This document shows positions 25,146 to 34,295 of a stretch of DNA of 39,289 nucleotides, one piece after another. This DNA comes from Opitutaceae bacterium. GTDB lineage: Bacteria > Verrucomicrobiota > Verrucomicrobiia > Opitutales > Opitutaceae. Each line of letters opens with the position of its first letter. The first letter of the stretch is position 1. The stretch covers positions 1-39,289 of the forward strand of contig JAGYIG010000032.1 of the NCBI GenBank assembly GCA_018402455.1, read 5' to 3'. The notes below the pieces were generated by a model. It searched no databases. It worked only from the letters and a program-made list of their open reading frames with translations, and was not told where the DNA came from. Position numbers and translations under genes: made by a program.

Positions 25146-25924
25146 CGGGCGTCCCCCTCGACGGAGTGCAGGTGATGCGTCACCGCCGCGACCAAACGCT
25201 GGAACGCGGGATCCTCCCGGGTGGCGCGGACGCGGGGGTAGGGGAGGTCGATCTTCACCTCGTGGGCGATGCGGCCGGGATGGGCTGACATCACGATCAC
25301 CCGATTGGCCAGGAAGACCGCCTCGGCGACGGAATGGGTGACAAAAAAGGCGGTCCAGCCTTGTTGCTCGCGCAGGTCCAGCAGTTCCTCGTTGAGGTGG
25401 TTGCGGGTCATCTCATCGAGGGCGCCAAACGGTTCGTCAAGCAGGAGCAGACGCGGTTGCAACACGAGGGCCCGGGCCAGGGAAACCCGCATTTGCTGCC
25501 CGCCGGAAAGTTGGCGGGGAAACGCCTCCGCCCGCTCCTCGAGGCGCACCTGTCGCAGGCAGCGGGCGACGATGGACCGGCGTTGGGCGGCGGGGACACC
25601 GCGCAAGCTGAGGGGCAGTTCGACGTTGGCGGCCACCTTGAGCCAAGCGAGCAAGGTGGGCTCCTGAAAGACGTAGGCCAATTCCGGCGAGTCCACGCCG
25701 GGCGGCTGACCATCGATGTGGAGGGTGCCGGCGGTCAGGGGCGAGAGTCCGGCGAGGAGCCGGAGCAGGGTGGACTTGCCGCAGCCGCTGGGCCCGATGA
25801 TGGCGACGAAATCTCCCGCCCGGGCGGCGAAATCGAGCTCATCCAACACGGCCGGGCCGCTCCCGAAGCGTTTGGTCACACGGGATAGGTCTACGGAGCA
25901 AGCGGGAGCAGCGGTCTCAGTCAC
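25142..25924 (-). CDS. ABC transporter ATP-binding protein, ThiZ/SsuB/TauB type (ATPase 2)
   Basis: 260 residues from a GTG at 25924 that overlaps the end of the upstream amidohydrolase by 8 bp. Walker A GPSGCGKST (44-52), Q-loop FQEPTLLAW (Q87), LSGGQ (139-143), Walker B LLLLDE (159-164) and H197 in THSVAE are all intact. It is paralogous to ATPase 1, sharing for example DEPFGALDEMTR-HLNEELL. It is coupled by ATGA to permease 2. Confidence 0.93.
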   Translation of the reverse strand: MTETAAPACSVDLSRVTKRFGSGPAVLDELDFAARAGDFVAIIGPSGCGKSTLLRLLAGLSPLTAGTLHIDGQPPGVDSPELAYVFQEPTLLAWLKVAANVELPLSLRGVPAAQRRSIVARCLRQVRLEERAEAFPRQLSGGQQMRVSLARALVLQPRLLLLDEPFGALDEMTRNHLNEELLDLREQQGWTAFFVTHSVAEAVFLANRVIVMSAHPGRIAHEVKIDLPYPRVRATREDPAFQRLVAAVTHHLHSVEGDAR

Positions 25925-26795
25925 GGGCGAGCAAGGTAAGAAGATTCACGCCCATGATGGCATCAAATTCCGTTGGCGTCAGATCGGTGCCGCGGATCGC
26001 GTCGATTTGGCGGCTGAAGTCCGGCGTCGGGCCGCGGCGCGGATAGACCCGCAGGGGGTAGTCGCTGCCAAAAATCACGCGGTCAATGCCCACGGTATTG
26101 ATGGCCTGCCGATAGCAGGTGGGGGCGTAGATGAGCGGCACGGCAGCCGTGTCGAAATAGAGGTTCGGCGGGAGGCGATGACCGGGGTCGAGCGCCAGTC
26201 CGCCGCCGAGATGGGCGAGGATGAAGGTGTTGTCCGGAAAGGTGGTCGCCAAGGTGGTGAAGTCGGCCAAGGGCGTGGGTTGCATGCCCGGGCGCTGATC
26301 GAGTAGGGGATCGGTGACGTGGAGGTTGCAGGGCACGTCGTAGCGGCGGGCTAGCTCGGCCAAGGCCGCAAACGTGGAATCGGCGTAGCGAAAGCCCTGC
26401 ACCCGGTCGAGGAGCTCGCCGATTCCGTTGAAGCCGTCGTCGAGCCACCGGCGCGTTTGGTCGATCGCCGTGCGGCCGGCGGCGGGGTTCACCGCGGCGA
26501 AGGCCCGCAGGCGATCGGGGTGGGCGCGGCGCCAACGGGCCATCCATTGATTGTTTTCCTCGCAGGTGGTCTGGTGCTGCCAATACCAGCCGAGCATCAC
26601 GGCCTGATCGACTCCCGCCGCGTCCATGTCGCGGAGCAACTGGTCGAGGTCGGCCCAGCCTTGAATCGATGGGCGATCCGTCGGCGCCACGCAGTCCGCC
26701 CACCAGGTTTCGTCGCGTTGGGCCGCCCAAGTCCGCGCGGACTCAAACACGGTTGCCGGATAGGCGTGGACGTGGCCGTCGACGATGAGGGGCAT
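25917..26795 (-). CDS. Amidohydrolase-2 family metal-dependent hydrolase (ACMSD-like)
   Basis: 292 residues. The TIM-barrel metal site is recognisable: DGHVH at 6-10, CNLHVTD (third His), ILAHLGGG (fourth His) and FGSDYPLRVYP (Asp), the order found in 2-amino-3-carboxymuconate-6-semialdehyde decarboxylase relatives. Family reactions are decarboxylation, lactone hydrolysis and other hydrolyses of carboxylated rings. No signal peptide; cytoplasmic. It starts 6 bp after the TPR gene and overlaps ATPase 2, so it is made together with the second importer and probably acts on the imported compound or its ring-opened product. Confidence 0.87.
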   Translation of the reverse strand: MPLIVDGHVHAYPATVFESARTWAAQRDETWWADCVAPTDRPSIQGWADLDQLLRDMDAAGVDQAVMLGWYWQHQTTCEENNQWMARWRRAHPDRLRAFAAVNPAAGRTAIDQTRRWLDDGFNGIGELLDRVQGFRYADSTFAALAELARRYDVPCNLHVTDPLLDQRPGMQPTPLADFTTLATTFPDNTFILAHLGGGLALDPGHRLPPNLYFDTAAVPLIYAPTCYRQAINTVGIDRVIFGSDYPLRVYPRRGPTPDFSRQIDAIRGTDLTPTEFDAIMGVNLLTLLARD

Positions 26796-26801
26796 CAGGA
26801 G

Positions 26802-27701
26802 TCAGGCTTCACTGGCCAGGTAGCTCGCCAGGTCATCCGCGATCCGGAGGTCGTGCGGAGCGAGGGAGGTGGCCTCGCGCAGGGCGGCGAGGGCGGCGGG
26901 TCGGTTGCCCAGCTGCTTCTCGATACTGGCGATGTTCCACCAGACGTGGGCGGGGGGAGGCGCCTGATCGGGGGCGAGCAGGGAAAGGCACGCACGCAGG
27001 TGGGTCAGTCCCTCGTCCAGCCGCTCCCCGGACTCAGCGGCACAACGGCCGAAGTTGAACCGCGCAAAATAGTTATCGGGATCGAGCGCGATGAGCTCGG
27101 CCAAGGTCGCGAGTGCTGCCGGGTGTTTGCCCTCGGCCCGGTAGATGGAGGCATGGGCGAAAGCTCCGGCGGATGGATTGCGTTGGGCGATGGCCTCGGC
27201 CTGCGCGTGAGCCCGGTTGCTGCCGCCGCCGGCGAAAGCCGGGGCTCCGAGGCAGAACTCGATGAAGCCCTGGCGGTAGGTCAAATCCTCGGGGGCGAGC
27301 TCAATGGCCCGGCTGATACTCTGGCCCGCGCGGCGGGCATAGGAGAGGGCTTTGAAGGTTTTGCCCAGGGTCCCGGCGTAGAGCCCGCAGGCGGCGCCGT
27401 ATTCGAAATGGTAGGCGGCTTCATCGGGCCGCAGTTCGAGCGCGCGTTTGAAGTAGTCCAGGGCGGAGACGCGCTCCCCACGCTTGGCGGCCAGTTTGCC
27501 CAGATACATGAGGGCCTCCGGGTGGTCAGGATAGGATTGGTGAAGGGCCTCAAAAAGCGCCTGGGCCTCGGCATAGCGGCGCTCGTCGAAGCGCTGTTTG
27601 GCCTCATCGAGGGAAGGGGCACTGGCCCCCTGCGATTCGGCCCAGGCCGGCAGGAGGAGCAATAAAAACCAAGGAAGGCGGCGGCAAAACAAAGGCGTCA
27701 C
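26802..27701 (-). CDS. Exported TPR-repeat protein
   Basis: 299 residues from a GTG at 27701, preferred because it gives a compact Sec signal (LPWFLLLLLPAWAES); a longer frame upstream would run across the divergent gene's promoter. At least five TPR-like helical pairs are visible (for example DEAKQRFDERRYAEAQALF, SALDYFKRALELRPD, HPAALATLAELIALDPDN and RPAALAALREATSLAPHD). The CLGAPAFAGGGSNRA stretch recurs in periplasmic TPR proteins of this type. It is the first gene of the long minus-strand unit. A protein-protein scaffold is likely, perhaps linking TonB2 or the binding proteins; this is inference. Confidence 0.8.
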   Translation of the reverse strand: MTPLFCRRLPWFLLLLLPAWAESQGASAPSLDEAKQRFDERRYAEAQALFEALHQSYPDHPEALMYLGKLAAKRGERVSALDYFKRALELRPDEAAYHFEYGAACGLYAGTLGKTFKALSYARRAGQSISRAIELAPEDLTYRQGFIEFCLGAPAFAGGGSNRAHAQAEAIAQRNPSAGAFAHASIYRAEGKHPAALATLAELIALDPDNYFARFNFGRCAAESGERLDEGLTHLRACLSLLAPDQAPPPAHVWWNIASIEKQLGNRPAALAALREATSLAPHDLRIADDLASYLASEA

Positions 27702-27792
27702 GGGGCAGAAGTTGTTAACGGAAAGCCCGCAGTTCAATCGTGGGTTGCACTTTGATCTTGGGGAGCCCGGCGTTCGGCTTCCTAGTTTTAGC

Positions 27793-28242
27793 ATGACTAC
27801 GCCCCCGTCGGATTCCCCTCCCGCCCTCAGCCGCCGCCAGTTTGTCGCGGCGGCCGGTATGGTGGGAGTGGCGGCGACGACCGGGCTTTCCTCGCGGCCC
27901 GCAACCTCTCCGGTCTCTCCCATGATCCAAGATACCTTTCTCGTTCATCACGTCCTCTTTTGGCTGAAAAATCCTGATTCGGCGGAGGACCTTGCCGCCT
28001 TGTTGGAGGGGATTCGCGGGCTGGGGGCCATCCCCGAGGTGAAGGGGGTTCACGTGGGTGTGCCGGCCGACACCGAAGCGCGGGACGTCGTGGAGAACAG
28101 CTACCACGCCTCGGAGATACTGCTTTTCGACAGTTTGGCGGACCAAGCCAAGTATCAGGATCACCCGCTGCACCACCAGTTCGTCGCCGACCACTCGCAT
28201 CGTTGGGCCAAGGTCACCGTTTTCGACAGCGTGCGCGCTTAA
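27793..28242 (+). CDS. Tat-exported Dabb-domain (stress-responsive A/B barrel) protein
   Basis: 149 residues from the ATG at 27793. The N-terminus carries a twin-arginine signal (SRRQFVAAAGMVGVAATTG). The mature part is a Dabb ferredoxin-like barrel: LVHHVLFWLKNP, IPEVKGVHVGVPA, LLFDSLADQAKYQDHPLHHQFV, then a final strand. Such small domains dimerise; some are cyclases or decarboxylases, most are unassigned. Divergent from the TPR gene with about 90 bp between starts, and 9 bp upstream of the GH5 gene. Confidence 0.88.
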   Translation: MTTPPSDSPPALSRRQFVAAAGMVGVAATTGLSSRPATSPVSPMIQDTFLVHHVLFWLKNPDSAEDLAALLEGIRGLGAIPEVKGVHVGVPADTEARDVVENSYHASEILLFDSLADQAKYQDHPLHHQFVADHSHRWAKVTVFDSVRA

Positions 28243-28251
28243 ATTTTCATC

Positions 28252-29313
28252 ATGCGTCTCTCCAGAATTTTCCTCTCCGTCCTCGGACTGATCGGCGCGA
28301 CCGTCGCCCTGGCTCAGCCCACTTTCAGCGATCAGCGCGACGCGTTGGCCGCCGCGGCGTTGCCGCAGATCTCCGTTGAGGGGAATCGCTTCGTCGATCC
28401 CGCCGGCGACACGGTCGTGTTTCGCGGACTGGCTTTGGCCGATCCGGCCGAACTCGCGGAGCGCGGGGAATGGAACCGCGGGTATTTCGAGGCCGCGGCG
28501 GATTGGCATGCCAACATCGTGCGGGTGCCGGTGCACCCTCTGTGGTGGCGCCAACACGGGGAGGCCCAGTATTTGGAGTGGTTGGACCAGGCGGTGCAGT
28601 GGAGCACGGAGCTGGGCCTGTATGTCATCATCGACTGGCACACCATCGGCAATGTGCTCACGGGCGTTTACCACCGCGATATTTACGTCACCAGCCGGGA
28701 CGAAACTTTTCGTTTTTGGAACACCATGGCGGAGCGGTATCGGGGCAACACCACGGTGGCGTTCTTCGAATTGATCAATGAGCCCACCAACCGGGGCGGT
28801 CAGTTCGGACGCATGCCGTGGATGGACTACAAGGCCTTCATCGAAGATCTGATCTACATGATCACCGCCAACGATGACAGCGTGATTCCCCTCGTGGCCG
28901 GGTTCGACTGGGGCTACGACCTGCGGGAAGTCGCGCGCGAGCCCATTCAGATGCCGGGCGTCGCTTACGTGACCCATCCCTATCCCCAGAAAAACATGGA
29001 CGCCTGGCGGGCTCAGGACTGGGAGGCGCACTGGCAGGAAATTTGGGGCTTCGTGGCCGAACGGTATCCCGTGATCGCGACGGAATTTGGTTTTATGGAA
29101 CCGACGGATCGCGGCGCCCACATCCCCTGCATTGCCGATGAGGTCTACGGCGAGGCGCTCATTGCGTTCATGGAAGAGCGGGGCATCTCCTGGACCCCCT
29201 GGGTGTTCGATCATCAATGGACCCCGCGTCTCATCACCGATGCCGAATTCACCCCCTCGCGTCAGGGCCGGTTCTTCAAACAAAAGCTGCAGGAACTGAA
29301 CAACCGCGACTGA
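28252..29313 (+). CDS. Exported GH5-family glycoside hydrolase
   Basis: 353 residues with a Sec signal ending VALA. The (beta/alpha)8 barrel motifs of GH5 are present: RVPVHPLWW, VIIDWH, FELINEPTN with the acid/base Glu177, THPYP with the conserved His242, and IATEFGF with the nucleophile Glu278. The family cleaves beta-1,4-glucan, mannan and related bonds; the exact subfamily cannot be told by eye. It is probably in one unit with the Dabb gene (9 bp apart). It faces the GH106-like gene, which converges from the other side. Confidence 0.9.
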   Translation: MRLSRIFLSVLGLIGATVALAQPTFSDQRDALAAAALPQISVEGNRFVDPAGDTVVFRGLALADPAELAERGEWNRGYFEAAADWHANIVRVPVHPLWWRQHGEAQYLEWLDQAVQWSTELGLYVIIDWHTIGNVLTGVYHRDIYVTSRDETFRFWNTMAERYRGNTTVAFFELINEPTNRGGQFGRMPWMDYKAFIEDLIYMITANDDSVIPLVAGFDWGYDLREVAREPIQMPGVAYVTHPYPQKNMDAWRAQDWEAHWQEIWGFVAERYPVIATEFGFMEPTDRGAHIPCIADEVYGEALIAFMEERGISWTPWVFDHQWTPRLITDAEFTPSRQGRFFKQKLQELNNRD

Positions 29314-29503
29314 TAACCACTGATAGGAAATTCCTTTGGCGCGCCTCGTTAGGGGAAGGGGGTTGAGTGGTTTTCTCGGGCTACCAATCCGAGTACGGCG
29401 AAACTTCGTGCTCGCTGCTCGTTTCCGACTTCATTGCCACCCGCCGAGGTGCCATCGAAATCGGAGACCACTAACCTCGCCGCCCGCGACGATGTCCAAC
29501 CGG

Positions 29504-32500
29504 CTACTCAGCCGGGCGGACAATCCGCACCGGGCCGATGAGACCGGAGGGTTCGGGCTTCCATTTGAAGCGACCTTGTTTCTCGACGCGGATATTGGTC
29601 TCGGTGATGCGCTGGCCCTTCGGCAGTTTGTCATCAGCCATCACGCGGTTGCACCATGAGTTGATGGCGGTGACTTCGATGGTGTTGGTTCCAGTCTTGG
29701 CCGATTCTCCAACCGCGACGCGGAACGGCGGACGCCAGGCAATGCCGAGATCGCTGCCGTTGAGTTTCACATTCGCAATGCCGACGCCGCGCACTTCGCC
29801 GAGTTCGATGGCGATGGGGCCAGCGGCTTGGGCCGCACTCAACTCGAAGGTAGTGGTGTAGGTCGCTTTGCCGGAATAATCGCGAACGGCGGGGTCCGCA
29901 TGTTCAAGCCAGTCGATCAGTTTGGGGAAGGGGACGGTTTTGGCGGGGCCGCCGAGATCGCGATCGAAAATCGCCTGCCATGGACCATCGATGTTGCGGA
30001 CCTGCCGCCAGGCTGGGTTGTTAGGCGAATCATCCCGGTTGGTTTCGGCGGTTGGCTTGCGGAAGACGACGAAGTAGCTGTCGAATGCGCCGAGGGCGAG
30101 CGGCATAGTGGTGCGTTCATCGGCGATGGTGAAGCGCGTGGCCTCGCGGATGGATCCGTCCACCGGATTCCAGATCTCGGGGATGCGCCCGGAGACCCGG
30201 AAGGACGCATCGGTCTGGCGCGGTTTGCCCGCGAGTTCGGCGAGGAAATAGACGTCTGTTGCTCCGATCCGGTAGTGAATCCAATCGGTATCCGAGGCGG
30301 CAGAGCCATCTTCCTGAGTAATCGAGAGATCGGGGCCGATGCCTTGTTTTGATAGAAACTCGGACGCAGTCATGCCCCATGCGATGCGGCCTTTTCCAGC
30401 GGGCCGGGTGCCGGACTTCGTTTTCTCATCGCCCCACAATCCATCCGCGAGTTGTTTGAATTCCACTGCGCCCTGCGGGCCGCCTTCGAGGCTCACGGCA
30501 TGCCGGGGCTTGGGGCCGAGGACGCTGGCACCCGCGCGGGCTAGGGCATCGATCTTGCGCAGCGCGCCCAGCGAGAGCACGCGGTGATCGGGAATGGTGA
30601 GCACCTGATAACTCATGCCCGATGGCAGGTGGAGTTTGTCGTCGGTGAAAACAAGTTTTTCTAATAAAAGCTCCTCACTGAGAACGTCGTAGTCGTAGCC
30701 GGGAAGAGCGCCCGCCGGGTCGTGGCCCTTGCGGCCGAAGATGTTGGGAACGTGATCGCCGTAGTAGTGGAGCACGTCGGCTTGGAAGCCGCCTTGCTGG
30801 GTAATAAACTGGCAGCGCCGCATGTAGTCGATGAAGGCGGTGCTTTCGTCCCACCAGGTGATTTGCGGGTTGAAGTGGGTGCCGGCGAAGTATTCCTGGC
30901 CAGGGATGCCCATCTCCGGCGGCGAGCTGGTGAAGGTGTGGACGAACATGATGTTCATGCCGGCGCAGACTTCGGTGTCGAAGCTCGGTTTCATCTGCGA
31001 CCATGGGATGTCGTTCCAATGCGGCCCAATGGTGGTGAATCCCTCGGCACCGACAAGCCGCTTGCCATAGGTGTGCGCTGCGGAAGACGCCTGTTTTACG
31101 AAAAACCGGTTGTCGGCATTGGGACGGTGTGGCGATGGCGACCAAAACTCGGACATCATCAACTCGCTGCGACCGTAGTTTTTAAGTCCATCGAGCGGGC
31201 TGGCATGCGGACCGGAACATTCCGGGTGGGTCACCATGCCATACTCCGCCGAGAGCTTTGTCAGATGGGTGAAATGATCGGCAACTAGGTCGCCGATGGT
31301 CTTGCGGAAATCGGCGAGGAAGGCATCCGACTCCGCACGGGAACCGATGATGTGCCCGGCCAGCACCGCGAGCCAAGGGATCGGATCGTACCCGCGGCTT
31401 TCCCGGAACACACGGTCGAAACCCGGGGTCCAATTCATGCCGCCACCTTCCCAACTGTCGGTGTGCACGTATTTCAAGGTGGTGCCCGCGTGCGGGCCGA
31501 GAGCATTGAAGATCGGCGTGATATTGGTGTTCCAATAACTCTCGAGCGCGGCGGGACTCAGGAGATCGATCACGCGCCCGCCCCAGCCCTCGCTTTCCGT
31601 GGAGACCCGGGCCCCCGTCGCTGTGTGGCCGATGCGAAGGATCTCCCAACGACCGGCGGGAGCTTCCCAATTCAGCGTGCCGTTGGCGGAGAGTTTGGTG
31701 GTTAGATTCAAAATCCCGGTGTGACTGGAGAAGGTCTCGCTGGGCTTGCCGGGTTCGCTCTCAAGCAGGAAGCGGGTGTCCGGTGCCGACATTCCCAGCG
31801 CCCGTGCCGCGTTTTTCAGGTCGAGATCCTTGAGCGGGGGGATGGATGACACGATTTCTTGGCTGCCGGTAATGCCGGGCAGCACGATTTCCGCCACCTG
31901 CACATTCCGCGCGAGTCCGGTCTCCGGTTTGGTGTGATGGGCGGAGGTGAATGAGATCCGGATATAGGATGCCTTTTGGGCGGGGAAACGAGCGTTCAAT
32001 GTTTCACCATCCTTGAGGTCGAAGGTTGCGGCTGTGCGGAAGTTCCGCTTGTCGGTGGAGAGTTGGATTTCGCCGGTGCGCGGGCCGTATCCCGGGCGTC
32101 CGCGTAGCGTCAGTTGCGAGACATCGAGCGGTTGATCCAGCGACAGGGCGATCCACTGCGGAGCGTCAACGGATGGTGCGTCTTCTGATACCCAGAATGT
32201 CTCTGGTTTGCCATCTGTTGCGTTGTCGGGCGGATGCTGCGGCAGGGCGCTGCTCGCGTGGATTTGGCATTGGATCCGTTCACCCGCTTCACCGCCCGTT
32301 GGCGGGGCGAGCGGGACGGCGATGACCGCGACATCGCGATAGAAGCCATCGTTCGCGGCGGGTTGCGGCAGGGCTTGCTTGACCGTGTCGGGACCGGTGA
32401 TTTGGGTCTTCGACCACACCAGTTGCTGGGTGGTTTCCGCCTCGGAAACGGAGGGTCCGCCGAGGTTCCAGCCACTTTGGATATTGAGGCTCAATTCAAG

Positions 32501-32833
32501 GTCGAGGCGCTTTGCTTCGTTGCAGGCGTGCAGGAGCAAGGCGACCCATTGGGGTGAACCGAATATCGGGCCGGCCTTGGTGCGGGCGTTGCCCCTGTGA
32601 CTGCTGCCGTCGGCATCGAAGATCATTGCCCCATTGAAGCCTTTGGCCTTCATTTCCTCCAAATCGCGGGTGATCGACTCCTTGGTGACGTTGCTGTTGA
32701 GCCACCACCAGAAGCAGCGGATACCGGCGCTGTGCGGCGGGTTGCGGAAGCCGGATTCGAGAGTATCGGCACGGCAATCGGATGTCGCTATAATCGTGGC
32801 GGTTAGGGTGAGGGCGAACAGGATGGCTTTCAT
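29504..32833 (-). CDS. Exported GH106-like glycoside hydrolase (alpha-L-rhamnosidase type)
   Basis: 1109 residues with a Sec signal (cleavage near residue 22). Order of parts: an N-terminal beta-hairpin/barrel start typical of GH106 (RCFWWWLNSNVTKESI, then EEMKAKGFNGAMIF), a discoidin-like beta domain at about 190-330 (NATDGKPETFWVSED...PQWIALSLDQPLDVSQL), the catalytic barrel with YVHTDSWEGGG and MVTHPECSGPHASP, and a C-terminal GH2-type sugar-binding jelly roll (GEVRGVGIANVKLNGSDLGIAWRPPFRV). GH106 enzymes remove alpha-L-rhamnose from plant or algal polysaccharides. The gene looks less GC-rich than its neighbours, which may reflect transfer. It stands alone on its strand. Confidence 0.88.
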   Translation of the reverse strand: MKAILFALTLTATIIATSDCRADTLESGFRNPPHSAGIRCFWWWLNSNVTKESITRDLEEMKAKGFNGAMIFDADGSSHRGNARTKAGPIFGSPQWVALLLHACNEAKRLDLELSLNIQSGWNLGGPSVSEAETTQQLVWSKTQITGPDTVKQALPQPAANDGFYRDVAVIAVPLAPPTGGEAGERIQCQIHASSALPQHPPDNATDGKPETFWVSEDAPSVDAPQWIALSLDQPLDVSQLTLRGRPGYGPRTGEIQLSTDKRNFRTAATFDLKDGETLNARFPAQKASYIRISFTSAHHTKPETGLARNVQVAEIVLPGITGSQEIVSSIPPLKDLDLKNAARALGMSAPDTRFLLESEPGKPSETFSSHTGILNLTTKLSANGTLNWEAPAGRWEILRIGHTATGARVSTESEGWGGRVIDLLSPAALESYWNTNITPIFNALGPHAGTTLKYVHTDSWEGGGMNWTPGFDRVFRESRGYDPIPWLAVLAGHIIGSRAESDAFLADFRKTIGDLVADHFTHLTKLSAEYGMVTHPECSGPHASPLDGLKNYGRSELMMSEFWSPSPHRPNADNRFFVKQASSAAHTYGKRLVGAEGFTTIGPHWNDIPWSQMKPSFDTEVCAGMNIMFVHTFTSSPPEMGIPGQEYFAGTHFNPQITWWDESTAFIDYMRRCQFITQQGGFQADVLHYYGDHVPNIFGRKGHDPAGALPGYDYDVLSEELLLEKLVFTDDKLHLPSGMSYQVLTIPDHRVLSLGALRKIDALARAGASVLGPKPRHAVSLEGGPQGAVEFKQLADGLWGDEKTKSGTRPAGKGRIAWGMTASEFLSKQGIGPDLSITQEDGSAASDTDWIHYRIGATDVYFLAELAGKPRQTDASFRVSGRIPEIWNPVDGSIREATRFTIADERTTMPLALGAFDSYFVVFRKPTAETNRDDSPNNPAWRQVRNIDGPWQAIFDRDLGGPAKTVPFPKLIDWLEHADPAVRDYSGKATYTTTFELSAAQAAGPIAIELGEVRGVGIANVKLNGSDLGIAWRPPFRVAVGESAKTGTNTIEVTAINSWCNRVMADDKLPKGQRITETNIRVEKQGRFKWKPEPSGLIGPVRIVRPAE

Positions 32834-33515
32834 TTTAAAACGGAAGGATTCATGTACAGGTCTGGCATGGATGGGTCGAATCGAGACTGTAATTCTCGTT
32901 TGAAAAGCAGACAGAAGGTCGCTTGGCTTACCGGAAAATCTTGTTCAGCAGGTTGCTAGGGGGGGGCGGTTGCATGTGACGATAATCGGGCAGGGCGTGG
33001 TCGGCTCAAGGAGCGTGTCAGCGGAGGGAGGAGCAGCTTCGAGGCACCCAAGCGATTTTTCGGTCAAGTTCGAGGGTAAATCAGTGCTCCTTGGACCTCG
33101 GTGGCTCAATGCGGGTGCCGGATCCTTCAGTTTTCACAGAAGGACGCAGGGGAAGCAGAGAATAGTCCCTGGATTTGCTGCTGCCCCATCCATAGGGCCT
33201 CCTTTCGAACTGCCTAAAGCTCCTGCCCATCACTGATGGGAGATTCCTTTTTGCCGTGGTGTCAGGGGTGGGGAAACCTGCATCCGGCGGCTCGACACAA
33301 GGTCGAGCCCCTCAAGGGCCCCGGGTTGGAAATGGGGGGGTCTCACCTCGAGTGTGACCGCGGAAGTTGCGGTAGGGCGTGACCGGTAGGGCATAACGTT
33401 GATCCGTGATGACATGACCCCGTCGGCTTGCCCCCTCCTACCAGCAAAAACACTCCCTAATTCAAACCGCCTTAAACCGGCTTCGCCATCAACCGCTCTC
33501 CGGCGACGAATTAGC
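32834..33515. other. Gene-poor stretch of about 680 bp
   Basis: No credible coding region was found on either strand. It includes the upstream region of the GH106-like gene and a short hairpin ggctcgac-acaag-gtcgagcc (about 33291-33311), which resembles the hairpins near 34640-34670. Nothing else is recognised. Confidence 0.5.
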
Positions 33516-33800
33516 CTACAAGTTAGGCTCCCCTCGCCGGAACGCGCTCAATAGGATCGACAAAGCCAACAGCGAAACCACCACCCGAAGCCCGTGCCCG
33601 ATCCATGAGCGAAACGTGTTCCCACTCTCGAGCTTCAGCAAATAAGCATCAAGCGGCCCAAGCGCCAATTCCTCCACTGCGATTGACCCATTTCCCGACT
33701 TCCGCCCCAAGGCCAGCGCCAAATCGCCGACCCGAAAACCCACGTTCTTTTCGTTGGTAAGGAACGCCGACTCTCCCGGCGCCTCAGGCGCGGACTTCAT
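33516..33800 (-). CDS. Small hypothetical protein with one membrane segment (doubtful)
   Basis: 94 residues: a hydrophilic first two thirds, then a single hydrophobic segment (VVVSLLALSILLSAF) followed by a short basic tail, so an N-out, C-in anchor is possible. No family is recognised. It is isolated between gene-poor stretches and could be the remnant of a longer membrane protein, or a chance frame. The GC-rich DNA makes chance frames common, so confidence is low. Confidence 0.35.
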   Translation of the reverse strand: MKSAPEAPGESAFLTNEKNVGFRVGDLALALGRKSGNGSIAVEELALGPLDAYLLKLESGNTFRSWIGHGLRVVVSLLALSILLSAFRRGEPNL

Positions 33801-34082
33801 CCCCTAGGATTCAGCTGGAACCGCGATCTGCCCACCTGCCCATTCCAAGCGAATCGCCGGACGAACGTGACAACAACCTCGGCTTCCGCGTCGCCCTCAG
33901 CTCACACCTGTGGCTCGGAAGGGCCGCCGGACTGAACCGGCCATCCTCCGGTTTCTGACGAGGTGAACGGATATCCACACCCCGTCAGGACGAAATCGAG
34001 AATAGCTCCGCCCGGTGCAACGACATTTCGATGCTCCGGGCGGGGCCCTTGACCAAAGTCGGCATGAGTCTAAATTGTCGCC

Positions 34083-34292
34083 ATGAATTATAACGTCACC
34101 TTGGTTGAATCGGACGAGGGCTGGGCGGTTTGGTGTGACAGCCTGCCTGGTTGCTGTTCGCAAGGAGCGACCCGCGAAGAGGCTCTCGCGAATATCCGGG
34201 AGGCGATCTCAGAATACCAATTGGCTCAGCAAGTGGTTAACGAGGAGGAGCTGGGGGTGCACTCCATTCAACACGAGACCGTCACGATTTGA
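34083..34292 (+). CDS. hicB: HicB-family antitoxin
   Basis: 69 residues. It is a compact HicB-like fold with partial RNase-H topology: MNYNVTLVESDEGWAVWCDSLPGCCSQG followed by the ALANIREAISEYQL helix. This is the short form without a visible C-terminal DNA-binding domain. In type II HicBA modules HicB neutralises the mRNA-cleaving HicA toxin. The broken hicA frame starts 3 bp downstream, the normal arrangement. The product may persist as an orphan antitoxin. Confidence 0.85.
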   Translation: MNYNVTLVESDEGWAVWCDSLPGCCSQGATREEALANIREAISEYQLAQQVVNEEELGVHSIQHETVTI

Positions 34293-34295
34293 TCG

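Noticed and set aside
27715..29283. 522-codon open frame on the minus strand
   Set aside because: It is the reverse-strand shadow of the GH5 and Dabb genes and has no recognisable domain.
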